Assembly: GCA_038087015.1 (NCBI GenBank)
Contig: JASBNA010000029.1
Coordinates: 62,001 to 126,000, forward strand
Source: Cerrena zonata
Taxonomy: Eukaryota > Basidiomycota > Agaricomycetes > Polyporales > Cerrenaceae
Direction of reading: 5' to 3'
Length of the DNA: 64,000 nt
A program made the translations under genes and the position numbers. Below are positions 33,001 to 43,501 of the stretch, piece after piece. The notes beneath the pieces were generated by a model that was not told the DNA's origin, made no database searches, and saw nothing but the letters and a program-made list of their open reading frames with translations. How positions within the stretch are numbered: position 1 is the stretch's first letter; every line of letters begins with the position of its first letter.

Positions 33001-35507
33001 GGACGTTGCCGATGCTTGTGGCACCGTGGATTCGTGAAGCGTGGATCATTACGTACAGTTGAGTTTATGCTGGAGGCATACACGTACATGTGTGGGACCT
33101 TCGGCGTCGTGTTCAAAATCTGCAAGGGATGGTACTTTCGATCACAGATAAACGAACATAAAGTAAAACTTGCTCCATGAATTTACTAGATTGATGAGTA
33201 CAGCAATATGCATAGGATGGTTAGAATAGTACTTGTTCAGAATCGTCCATCTCCAAATCAAATTCGTCAACGAAGATCCTGCTAGAACCGAAATATAATC
33301 TCCCAGGCTTTCTGTCGGATTCATTGACTACAGCTTTATCAATGACGGGATTGAAAAATGGTCGGTAGTCGCGTGCAATTTTCGAGGATATGCTTTCACT
33401 GCTTCCCGTCACGCGAAGAAAATCATACTTCCCCTTTTCAAGTCGACTCAGCAATCTAACCACCCTCCTTAGGATAGGGGATTTCCTCCACCTCAGCCTA
33501 CGCGGAAGCTTGCTTAAAAGACGGATGAAGCTGAAGATGATATTCGTATCATCGTCCGTTCGAAATTGCGATGGATAATGAGTCTTCATGCGACTAATAT
33601 CTCTGGATAGTGCTCTTGCTGTCGCAGTACCCTCTCTGTGAAATGTAGTGATTGGAAGTTGCAATGTGGGAATGATCCTTAACGAATAATTTACCTTAAG
33701 CGTAATATATACCTAATACAAGTTCCGATGGCTTGGGGGTCGAGAATGTCTCCAATCGCAGTCCACATATTTCTAGGTAGCGGGCAATGGACAATAAGCG
33801 TTCTTACGAGGTCCTCACAGTACGAATGTAGGGTACTAGATACACCGGGGTTGTTAGTAAGATGGATGAATAAATTGAGACTGAAGATAAAATGCTTAAC
33901 CGTGTAGTACTCGTGTACTCAGCAGAAAGAAGCTCTACCAGCTTGCGCCAATATGAAGACCCTAAGAAGATTGCACTATCTCTTATAGGTGTATCGCGCG
34001 CGGCGAAAGCGACCAGAAAGCGCGACATGAAAAGTCCACTTTGAGATGCATAATATTGAGATTTGGAACGAAATGCGGCAGTGTCACCATTTAGCACATC
34101 TTCAACCCATGTACATACTTCACCATGTGTAGCCGAAATTTGTGGTGTATAGAGAGCATAGCGGGCTCGAATTACTTGTATGGAGTTGCTCTTGCTCCAC
34201 ACGGCTTTTCGTCGAGGTATACCTTCGCTATATGATATCAAGTTTAGTTTAAGTTGAGAATTCAAGTTTTAATTTGCCGTACCTTTCTAAGTCATAATGA
34301 AAATGATCCAAAACCGCACATATAGCGTGTTTAGATATATCATATTTAGCAGAATCTGGCACACCCAAGCCCTCTGGCATGATCAACAATTGGGCCCGCC
34401 AATAAGCTAGAAGATGGCTTATGTCATCTTCCTTTAGGTTGGTAGAACGAGGAATAGCTGTGAGGAATGTCATCGCAGCATTGACATCCCATATACCTGC
34501 AAATCAAATCGTAAACCCGATGGAACTCGAGCGTGGAAGCAACTTACTTCTGTGAAGACGATGTTGATATGTGTGGGCTAGGAAACGAATCGAGTACCAT
34601 TTGAATAGAGCTATGTATTGAGGAAAGTGAGACCTCAGATGCGAACGGGGCGCAGTATAAAGATACCACATCGTGCATAGAAGAAGACTGGACCCGCAGC
34701 TATTGCGGGCGAAATACGGCATTAAAGGCTGATCCTCCAGACTGGGAGTAGGGTTAATCAACCACAAGTTGTCCATTGTTTGATCTTGATTTCCCTGTGT
34801 CTGATCTCCCTCGCAACATAAGTAGAGGAACTGTGTGATATCAAATTCCTCATGTATGAGAGATGGTTTTTTTTGAAGTACGAGAAGTAATAAACTTCGA
34901 ACACCTCTGTCCAATTCTGGAGATGAGTTCCAGACGGCATTGGCTTTCCTGATTCAAAGTCAGGATGGCATATCAGAAGCAATTCATGAGAGACCAACCA
35001 GTTTGAATATTTGTAAACAGCAAGTTGTTGAAGGAAGAACCTTCCTTCCGTTTCGTCGACAAGTAGGGCATCGACAAAGTGGGGTATATGTGTATTCCCT
35101 TTCTCCAAAAGCAAACAAATAAGTGACCATGCATTCTGTCGCACGGGCTTGGGATAGATACCAATTCTACATCAAAATTAGGTCACTTGGTCATCGTTGA
35201 ATAGTATCGCCAACAAGACGGACCTTTGGTATCCAAATAGTACCTTGTACAACGCCGGAAATATTTCTTCTGAGCCTTTATAGCTTCGAAGTTGTCGTCC
35301 AATGAGCTGCAACCTTCCACGATAATATAGTTTATCAAGACCGCTTAGTAGAGCTTCTCCGACAGCTTGGATGGCCTTTCCGGACAGCGATCCTAATCCA
35401 ACAATGGTGCTTCGATAAGATACAGTACTCCTTGTGAAGGAGAACTTGTCTGCATCCTCCCTAATACGCTGAAAGGCAACATCTGGAGGTAGCTCGTGAA
35501 GGGCCAT
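30051..35507 (-). CDS. Large multi-exon protein of unknown function
   Basis: I do not recognise this gene. A continuous series of minus-strand coding exons runs from about 35507 (MALHELPPDVAFQRIREDAD) to a possible stop at 30051. They are joined by about a dozen plausible 45-60-nt introns, for roughly 1,400-1,600 residues. The N-terminal two thirds are helix-rich with Leu/Trp/Arg patterns (for example NAWSLICLLLEKGNTHIPHF and LDSSEDLPALLDVLPGDMDT), compatible with a helical-repeat scaffold. I can see no catalytic motif, membrane helix or signal peptide. The C-terminal part is more polar (EIPEENNRDVPPRDERSREE; ECTQCWIVDAYRNGGDVD). Both ends are uncertain: an upstream exon near 35590-35725 may add an N-terminal segment, and the last exons could stop at 30837, 30181 or 30051. 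All exons lie on one strand without a break, so I read them as one gene rather than several. Confidence 0.55.
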
Positions 35508-36235
35508 TCTGAAATAATAGATAGACCGACAGTCTGTGAGAAGTTGAAGTTGGGAAGCACACAATCTCTGTTCTGGCAGTAGAGGTCAATTAATATAAAT
35601 AGGTTATATCTGGAATAGAAGTTGGATAGTGCCCAAGTGCTATCGACGACTCGACCGTTGAAAGCGACTAGTGGCTGACTCGAGTGTGGGAAAGTTGAGA
35701 GCACGATAGACGCTCGCCGTAACCATTCAAGAGTGAGTGAGTGTATTGTTTCAGCCGCAATATAACTGCAGATACCCGCGCTAAGGTCTACAATTACACA
35801 CGACTACGATAGCTACTTAGATAGGCACACCCAGTCCCCCGTACCACTCTACCCATCCCTCGTGTTGACACTTTCCTTTCTCTGGTGAGATCTCAGAGAG
35901 ACTCAATCCATAGCAAAACCCAGTGGGAAAAATATCACTAATAGATCAAGCCGCTCCTCAACCCCTCCCATGTGTTTTGAGGAAACACATTAAAAACTCG
36001 TACTCTAGGAAAACCCTGTGGGAGAAACCTTTTGAGACGAGAAAAGCATGTTTCAACATGGAATCTACCTCCAGGTAAGTGTCAAACGCAAGGTGCATCG
36101 TCCGTAGACTAGCGTGATGGTACGTAAGTTGTACAGTTTATGACTGTATACCGTCCTGTAACATACCGCAAATAGCCTGCCGTCAAGAGTTCCAATATTC
36201 GTTCAGCTCGAGGTACTGCTCCAGGCTCCTTATAA
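35508..36235. other. Upstream region of the large gene; no separate gene seen
   Basis: About 0.7 kb. The part below about 35725 may hold a first exon of the large minus-strand gene. At 35900-36040 two similar phrases recur (AAAACCC(A/T)GTGGGA), possibly a decayed short repeat. Otherwise nothing recognised. Confidence 0.35.
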
Positions 36236-36676
36236 TCAGCGCTTCAGAATGATCGAGGCATTGAAAACGTCGCCGATTAGTTTTGCTAGGGCCGGTATTC
36301 CTATTCGATGTGCTAACGCACGTATCACAGCTGCCTCTTGTTGATCTCGGTATTCGGTATTCCGATCAATTGCTAGAAGGCATTCCCTTGTCGCTTTATA
36401 GATCACTCTCAGGTCACATAGTCGGCGGTCTGAGTCGCATTCAAACAGGACATGTATCTCATCTTCCAATACTCCCTGTCTCTTCAACAGAAGCGGCTGA
36501 CTCCACACTCTCTTGACACCACTGATGTGGAGATGTGCTACTGACAGTGGGTGACCTCCAATAAGCAGATGTGTCGGGGCTTGGCAGTGATTACTAGGCG
36601 TTTTGACATTGAGATTTTCATGGAAGCATGATGCATGAGCTCTCGGTGAGCCCCCCACGTCTTCGGGGGGATCCAA
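36236..36676 (-). mobile_element. LINE-type retrotransposon C-terminal remnant (zinc-binding RT-associated domain)
   Basis: An open frame of 146 codons ends at 36236. Its middle reads HLLIGGHPLSVAHLHISGVK and then VLEDEIHVLFECDSDRRLCD. The pattern HPL..E.L, then a linker, then (V/L)EDE.HVLFEC is the C-terminal zinc-binding region after the RNase H domain in non-LTR retrotransposons of mushroom genomes. The first cysteine pair (usually CRLC or CRFC before the VEDE string) is missing, and no reverse transcriptase is found upstream on the minus strand, so the element is a decayed 3' fragment. Coding support is from motif similarity only. Confidence 0.55.
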
Positions 36677-37154
36677 GCGAAGTGCCAGTGGCGGGAATCA
36701 AACCGTTTGTATAATCTGCTGTCGAAGGTATGTATACACAGTTCTATGCACCTTATTGTGGTTATTGACTCCGCTGTGGGCATCTCACAACATTTGAATG
36801 TAGGTGATGTAGTACGTGCCACTCTAGACATGTAAAGCGTCTGGGCTGCCGAGGGGGGCAGATTGCCTAAACGTTGTTATCGTCCCATTATAGATCCTGC
36901 AATCTTCTTTGTTTCGTAGGGGCCCTTTCATGGTTGGCCGCAAGAGCGTTGTCGCCGGCGCTTGTGCAGAATCCAGACCCCTATTTGTAGGTACATCTGA
37001 ACGATTGATATGCAATCCATCCCCAAGCTTTGCTTTTCAGGGAGTAACATGATGTAGAGTAGTTTTGTATTGCAAAAACATCTTGTAATGACACATTTGA
37101 AAGTGCAAATTGTTTTGTATGAGACTACTGCATGATGCTCAGAGCTTCCTCATT

Positions 37155-37397
37155 GACGGCTACCACCCTCTTCCGGGGAGACCAGTACAATCGGTTGGTT
37201 GAGATCAAAAGACAGTGTTTCCAGCTATAAAGCCGCCTGTTGCAGTCTTGCATAGTATGTGAGGGAGACGTGCTGCCTGATACTCGAAACCGCCACATCG
37301 ACGGCTACCACCCTCTTCCGGGGAGACCAGCACGATTGGTCAGTTGAGATCAACTGACAGTGTTTCCAGCTATAAAGCCGCCTGTTGCTGTCTTGCG
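37155..37397. repeat. Tandem direct duplication, period 145 bp
   Basis: Copies at 37155-37251 and 37300-37397 share a near-identical core. It starts GACGGCTACCACCCTCTTCC, contains GGGGAGACCAG and GACAGTGTTTCCAGCTATAA, and ends AGCCGCCTGTTGC(A/T)GTCTTGC. Only a few substitutions separate the copies, so the duplication is recent compared with the surrounding decay. No intact gene overlaps; the region between the LINE remnant and the aldo/keto reductase gene appears to be transposon debris. Confidence 0.85.
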
Positions 37398-38349
37398 AAG
37401 TAACCTTGATACGTACCAAAGTCCGGTATATAGTCCAATACATAAGAGTAGAAAAGTAGCAATTTTGCTTGGAGCCGAGTCGCATCCCGATCCCTAACGT
37501 CTCAAGTACTCTGATCTATCCTTGACTTCATAGAGCATATGATAACAATTTTCCAAGTGAAGCTACCTTTCTCTCTTACTCAGGATATCTCCAATTTGTT
37601 AAGTTGGATAAACTAAGGACCGCCAGCGACTCACTGGCCTCCATGATTTTAATATTGCATCAAATGCTCTTGAAATAAATGACAATATTGTTGTCGCTAT
37701 CTTACTACCTCCTTAGAGCAAACCCTTTCCCTAGAAGATGGTGAAACACGATAACCTTTCTTGTGGAATGCATCAGATTGGTATTGCAGCGTCCAGGACG
37801 AGTTCGAGTCGGCCCGTTGTGGGGTAAATGGGTTAACATCTCATAGTCTAGCATCATGATTAATGCAAATGGACCACCAATGGGTTTACCGTAACGAGAG
37901 GTGATCTATGTGTCCGGTCTACCTCATTGACGACTTGACTACATATACTTATATACGATAATCTTATTAACTTCACCTAATCGCAGGCTATATTCCGATC
38001 GCTCAATCCACGTTGTCATACTTAACCCCGACATTTGCGGTATATCCATCCTAGCTGCCGAAGCCGCCTATATACGCAAGATCTCGCCTGATCTTCCACG
38101 GTTCATTGAACATCTCTGCAAACGGCACCCATGGCCAGCCACCCGAACGCGTATGTCGATGGCACGTACAACCGTTCCCGATCCCGAATCGTCGGCGATT
38201 GCAGCAATATCTATGCAGAAAACTGTAGTGTCCCTACTGTTCAAGCTCCAGCGATATTCTATTTAAAGGAACGATGTCCTCCACATCTTTCTCAATATTC
38301 TCGCTATCAACAAGCTTGCTCAAAAGTCTCATAACCAAGTTCTCTGAAA
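37398..38349. other. Intergenic region upstream of the aldo/keto reductase gene
   Basis: About 0.95 kb without a supported gene. An open frame at 38131-38334 lies directly before the reductase start and has no family support; it overlaps the likely promoter and 5' UTR. An A/T-rich element ATTTAAAG at 38261-38268 lies about 80 bp upstream of the ATG and could be the core promoter. Confidence 0.4.
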
Positions 38350-39805
38350 ATGTCTTCATCTTTTGTTACATTCCCTCCCCCTCCCCCTACTAAGCTTGGC
38401 AGACACCGTGTCCTCTCCACCACTGCAGGAGTTCATGTCTCTCCCATCTGTCTCGGTGCGATGAGCATCGGTGACCAATGGGATAGGGTCGGGATGGGCA
38501 GCATGGACAAAGAAAGCAGTTTCAAGCTCCTTGATGCGTTCTACGACGCGGGTGGCAACTTTATCGACACTGCCAATGCTTAGTACGTGTCTTGTTGATC
38601 TATTTTACTTGTGATTAGTCTAACCTTTTTTATTCTCAGCCAATACCAGACCTCCGAAATGTTCATAGGAGAATGGATGGAGAAGCGCAACATCCGTCAC
38701 GAGATCGTGATTGCCACAAAGGTAACAAGCGCATTTTTTTTTACGACCGAGAAATATAATTAGTTACTAATTTATTTCTATAGTACACTACTAACTTGAA
38801 GTGGGGCATGACACAGCCTGGTCACCAAGACGGAACTCATACTGGAAATAGCATCAAGTCGATGTTTGTTTCCGTGGAGTCTTCCTTGAAGAACCTGCGT
38901 ACCAATTACATTGACATTCTCTATGTACATTGGTGGGATTTCGTCACCTCCATCGAGGAGGTCATGAACGGCTTGCACAACCTAGTTGTCCAAGGAAAGG
39001 TTCTATACCTCGTAAGTCACTTATTTATTAATATTAAACTCATGCTGATGCTCAATCCCAAGGGTATCTCTGACACGCCTGCTTGGGTCGTGTCTCGCGC
39101 CAATACCTATGCCAGAGCGTATGGAAAGACGCCTTTCGTGGTCTACCAGGGTGCATGGAACGTTTTACAGCGCGATTTGGAAAGGGAAATTATCCCTATG
39201 GTCAAGGCCGAAGGCATGGCTATTGCCCCTTATAACGTCCTTGCTGGTGGTAAGATCCGTAGTGACGCTGAGGAGGAGAGGCGTCGTCAGACGGGCGAGA
39301 AAGGTATGACTTTCGTAAGGTGTCGTGCTGTTCAGTGCTGATTTCAATTCATATTTTGCAATATAGGCCGAACGATCATTAGTGACAACTGGGAACGTAC
39401 TCCTGACGAGAGGAAGGTTTGCCTAGCCTTGGAGAAGGTTGCTCAAGAAGTTGGGGCCAAGAGTATCACTGCGGTCGCCATTGCCTATGTCATGCAGAAG
39501 GTCCCCTATGTTTTCCCAATTGTCGGCGGACGCAAAATTGAACATTTGCACCAAAACATCGAGGCTCTCGACATCTCGCTTACAAAGGAGCAGATCAAGT
39601 ATATCGAGGACGTGAAGCCTTTTGACTTGGGATTCCCTTGTAACTTCTTTGTGAGTGCCACTTTTCATTCGGAAAATGAAGGCATTAAGTTGACAATGAA
39701 TATACGTTATAGGGAAATGGAACTGAATATAACATGATGTTCAAAATGGGGGGTACCTTCGACAGATGGCCCGAGGCAGAAGCTATCCGCCCTTCTAATG
39801 TTTAA
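38350..39805 (+). CDS. Aldo/keto reductase, aryl-alcohol dehydrogenase type
   Basis: NADPH-dependent reductase of the AAD14-like group, which interconverts aromatic aldehydes and alcohols in wood- and litter-decay fungi. It starts [20 protein letters not shown] at 38350 and has about six exons. The fold's landmarks are visible: [15 protein letters not shown]; the catalytic [20 protein letters not shown] (Asp and Tyr); EIVIATKYTT with the active-site Lys; [11 protein letters not shown] with the catalytic His; [37 protein letters not shown]; and the cofactor-binding end [20 protein letters not shown]. It stops at TAA 39803-39805. Length is typical for the group (about 380 residues). No signal peptide, so cytosolic. 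It stands alone between repeat debris and the HET gene. Confidence 0.93.
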
Positions 39806-40422
39806 CTGACACTGTCAGCCGCAACGGTTATGGTCGAAAGTTGATCCGGTTTAAAGGTTTATTCGTGTCGTAGTACCGTGTTTGTCTCAAATGGTAATCA
39901 TTCTTAGCACAACACTGGCTGTTCAATCGATTTGTAAATTGAGATTCTTGTGTTAGATCGAATATAGTAAATGGTGAAGACACCCGCTTCGCGGATTGAA
40001 TTGGGAAGCAATAAACGTTGTGTCCGAGCTGCAACAAAAGCAAACGCCATGAACGGTCTCAATTCCCACCATTAAACTCAGCAGTGAGTAACTCTAATAA
40101 TAAATGGGATGCTCAAGACTGGCATTCGTCAATTCTGCCTCTAAATGACTAGTTGGAGCACCGGGCGTGCTGAGTTCGATGAATATGAATTATTTCAGTG
40201 TGCGGTTTTTTGATACTCAACATGTGTTCTATGGATATCACCCGGAATTGCCTCATACGTGATTCGTGGATTCAATTGACTCCGACTCCTTAGTTCGATG
40301 CTCGATCTTCAACGCGGAGGCCTCGAGGACTGCCGGACATAAAGAGGCAGGTCAGTACCAGGAAAGCCTATCTACCCTTTACCCCGATATTCACCCAACT
40401 TGACCTATACAGACGACGAATC
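39806..40422. other. Intergenic region, no gene seen
   Basis: About 620 bp between the aldo/keto reductase and HET genes. Presumably the 3' UTR of the first and the promoter of the second. No gene or repeat recognised. Confidence 0.4.
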
Positions 40423-43002
40423 ATGTCCCATTCCCCACAACCACAAACACGACCTCCGAAACGCCCTTCGAAATTGCAAAGACTACTATGCTGCACGACT
40501 AGCTCGTCGCCGATCCTCAGTCCGCTCGACGCCCAACCTGCCAGTACCCCCTCTTTATTCCAGGCCATTAACGGAAACGGCACCGCCAATGGAAGTTCCC
40601 GTCATCTTACCACCACTCGACCGTATTTCATACCCTTCGAATGCCCGTGGCTGCCGACTAAGACGCCTTACGACTACCACCCGGAGGGCTTCTGGGATTT
40701 CCCTGATAGGGCAGGCTGGATCTTGGATGGCAAATGCGAGTACAGGAAGTTCCCGCAGGCGACAGACCTATCAGACGCTTGGCTCGTAGATGCTAAAGAT
40801 CTCGACGGGAAGTACAGATGTCGACAAAACACTGTTCCTGAGTCCTCTATAACCAAACGACCGCGGGATTCGCTCAGTCTGAAGTGCTTCCGAGCTGATT
40901 CGAGGGAGGCTACTCTTACGGAGGAGGTGGCCTTCTTACAAGCATGGTTGTTCTTCGGCGTTCTTGCAGAGATGAACACGATCCTGGGTGTCAGGGTTGA
41001 CGTGGAATCCGAGGTCGTTCTAGCAACCCAGGGCGGTACAGGAACGAAACACCTCTCTACCTCCATTTTGGACCGTCTTCCTCACCAGTGGTTGGGCGCA
41101 TTGAATGCTTTGAACGAAGTCGATCGTGTCGAGCGATCAAACAGAATTCTGCAGATTGTTCAACATGTAATGTCATTGCAGACAATTATATCTACGAGGA
41201 AGTCAGAGGCCGAGGACCCTCAGCTGCTGACTTACGATGAATGCAAAGTTCTTCTCTCCATCCGAGTCCTCTTCCGTGCCATTCTTCTTCTTCTGACCCT
41301 CGTCCTTTGCTCTCCTACAACGCTTGATAAAATCAAACCTTTCGTCCATCCAGCGCTTTCGCAGTCCTTTCCGGCCTATTGGGACGAGCTCAAGGATTTC
41401 GCTATCGACGAGATGTTGAACAAAGGCTGGTGCAGGAGCGAATGCAAAGTGTTAGAACCCTTCGATGGGATCTACAATTTCTTCGCTGCGAGACTCAGTT
41501 CTGGAAGATGGACCATGGATCATAACGGGTGTAACGATTCGATTTGTCTTGCGGACCAGGTAAACGAGAAGACATACGAGTCAGTTCACGTCGAGAGAGG
41601 CTGTAAGTGTACTTTGGTCAAGGTGAAGGTCGATGAAGTTTGCGCCATTTTGGATAAGGGAAAGATACCGAGGATTACGATCTCGAAGGATTTCAAGTTG
41701 TCTGTAAACGACAGCCAGCCATACGTAGCTATTTCTCACGTCTGTAAGTGAAGTTTTCCAGACGCAAGGATGTTCACGTTCGCTGACTATTCATTAATAG
41801 GGTCACATGGAATCGGTAATCCAAACGAAAATGCCTTACCTCTGTGCCAAGTGCGACGTCTATCCAGCCTTACGTCCGGCTTGCGGGACGTGGGTGAAGC
41901 AAGTCTTGCTTTGTGGATAGACACTCTCTGTGTCCCGGTTCAAACAAGTAGAAAGGTACACAGAAAGAAAGCCGTCATCCTAATGAGCCAGACGTATCAA
42001 GACGCCTCAGCTGTACTAGTCCTAGATCGAGAACTACAACGATTGGACACTCAGAAGGTGTCATTACTAGAGCAAGACATGTTAACCGCTTTTGTAGGCT
42101 GGACACGTCGTCTGTGGACATTACAAGAAGTTGCGTTCGCAAAGCGTCTTTACTTTCAAGCCTCTCGAGGCCCGTTCAAAGTAGAAAATTCTAAGCCACA
42201 TCCCAATCAGCAGGAGCTTCTTGCGTCACAGATCTGTTTTCGGGACGAGATTGAGGGTCTGATACGTAGTCGGGCCCCGTCTATAGATCAGCTGAGAAAG
42301 TCGGTGCTAGAGAAGTCCAAGTCTGCCACTGTAGCGGCCACAGCTCTCCAGAGGCTCTCTGTTTTCATTCAGCACCGTGCCACAAGCAAAATGGAAGACG
42401 AAGCCGTTATTTTAGCTAGTACCCTGGGCTTGGATGTGAAAGAAGTTCTCGATTCGGAGGATGTTGACAGTAGGATGGCCAAATTTCTATGTCTGATACG
42501 AGAAGTTCCGTCGGATATCATTTTTGGGACGGGGGAAAGGATTGGGAAATCACCTTACCGCTGGGCACCCAAATCTCTTCTTAACTCCCCCGTATTCAAC
42601 TTACAGTCATCCGGCCCTCCTGCATCCTGTGATTCTCGTGGGCTATATGCTCACTACCAAGGTTTCTTGATTGAGGGTGTTGTTACAGAGAACCAGGCTT
42701 CGGATAGATACTATGCTATCGAGGAGAAATCGAACACGAAATACGAGTTCCAACCCCGAGAAGACACTCCGAATATCAAATGGCCAGAGAAGCCAGCCTT
42801 GATCTTCCGCCCCATCATCGGAGGCGATGCAGGAGTGATGAAGGTGCTACAAAAAGATATGGATGAAGGGCACGACGTACTAGAGGTTACCTTGGTAGGA
42901 TATTTACGAATGGTAGCTTCGGGGGCTGGGTTGGATTTCAGTGCAAAAAATCCGATGAAGGGTTTACTGACAAACCAAGATCAGCGATGGCGTATAGTGT
43001 AG
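40423..43002 (+). CDS. HET-domain protein (heterokaryon incompatibility type)
   Basis: Two exons (40423-41743 and 41801-43002) join to 840 residues. HET domains (PF06985) act in non-self recognition and cell death after hyphal fusion in ascomycetes; in basidiomycetes the role of these proteins is mostly untested. The core spans the single intron: YVAISHVW is split after the T of the Trp codon, then SHGIGNPNENALPLCQ, ASLALWIDTLCVPV, KKAVILMSQTYQDASAVLVL and WTRRLWTLQEVAFAKRLYFQ. These are the three classical HET blocks. In front is a long region of about 440 residues with a Cys-rich part (LCCTTSSSP; CNDSICLADQV; ERGCKCTLVKV) and a hydrophobic stretch (FRAILLLLTLVL). The C-terminal third has no recognised domain. 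No NACHT or WD repeats are attached. Both exons are intact. Confidence 0.9.
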
Positions 43003-43501
43003 CTTTTTCTCTCTTCGTATCTTTCTGTAGGCTTGAGTTTCTCTTCAAACAGACTGGAAATTTTATAGTAATGAATACCCACTCGCAATTGACGGCGGAT
43101 GTATGACAGTTCAAGCTCAAGTTTACCCCCGAGTTTTGGTGGCATCGACGTCGAGATACTCGATTTGGCAGGAACGCCTTATAAGCGCCCAGCTCCCACG
43201 TGGACCTGGTTATGTTAATCCCACCTTGAATTTCCATATATATTGAACTGCTGTCTCTTACAATCGACCCTCCCTGTTTGCGATACTGGCAAGCAGACTT
43301 GAAGCAGTACTTATCTTGACTTTCGTATTTTTGATACGCCAGATGTTGTGATATAGGTTGTTTGTCTCACTAATAATTCATTGTCATAAACGCGCTCACA
43401 CCTGCTCTCATCTGATTCTTCCGGCAAACTGGGGCAGCGAGTTCCAGTCTAACAATACTTATACCAGCCCAAGGTGCTCAGCTTGCTTTAAATTCTCAAT
43501 T
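43003..43501. other. Intergenic region, no gene seen
   Basis: About 500 bp between the HET gene and VWA8. No supported exon; presumably 3' UTR and promoter. Confidence 0.4.
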
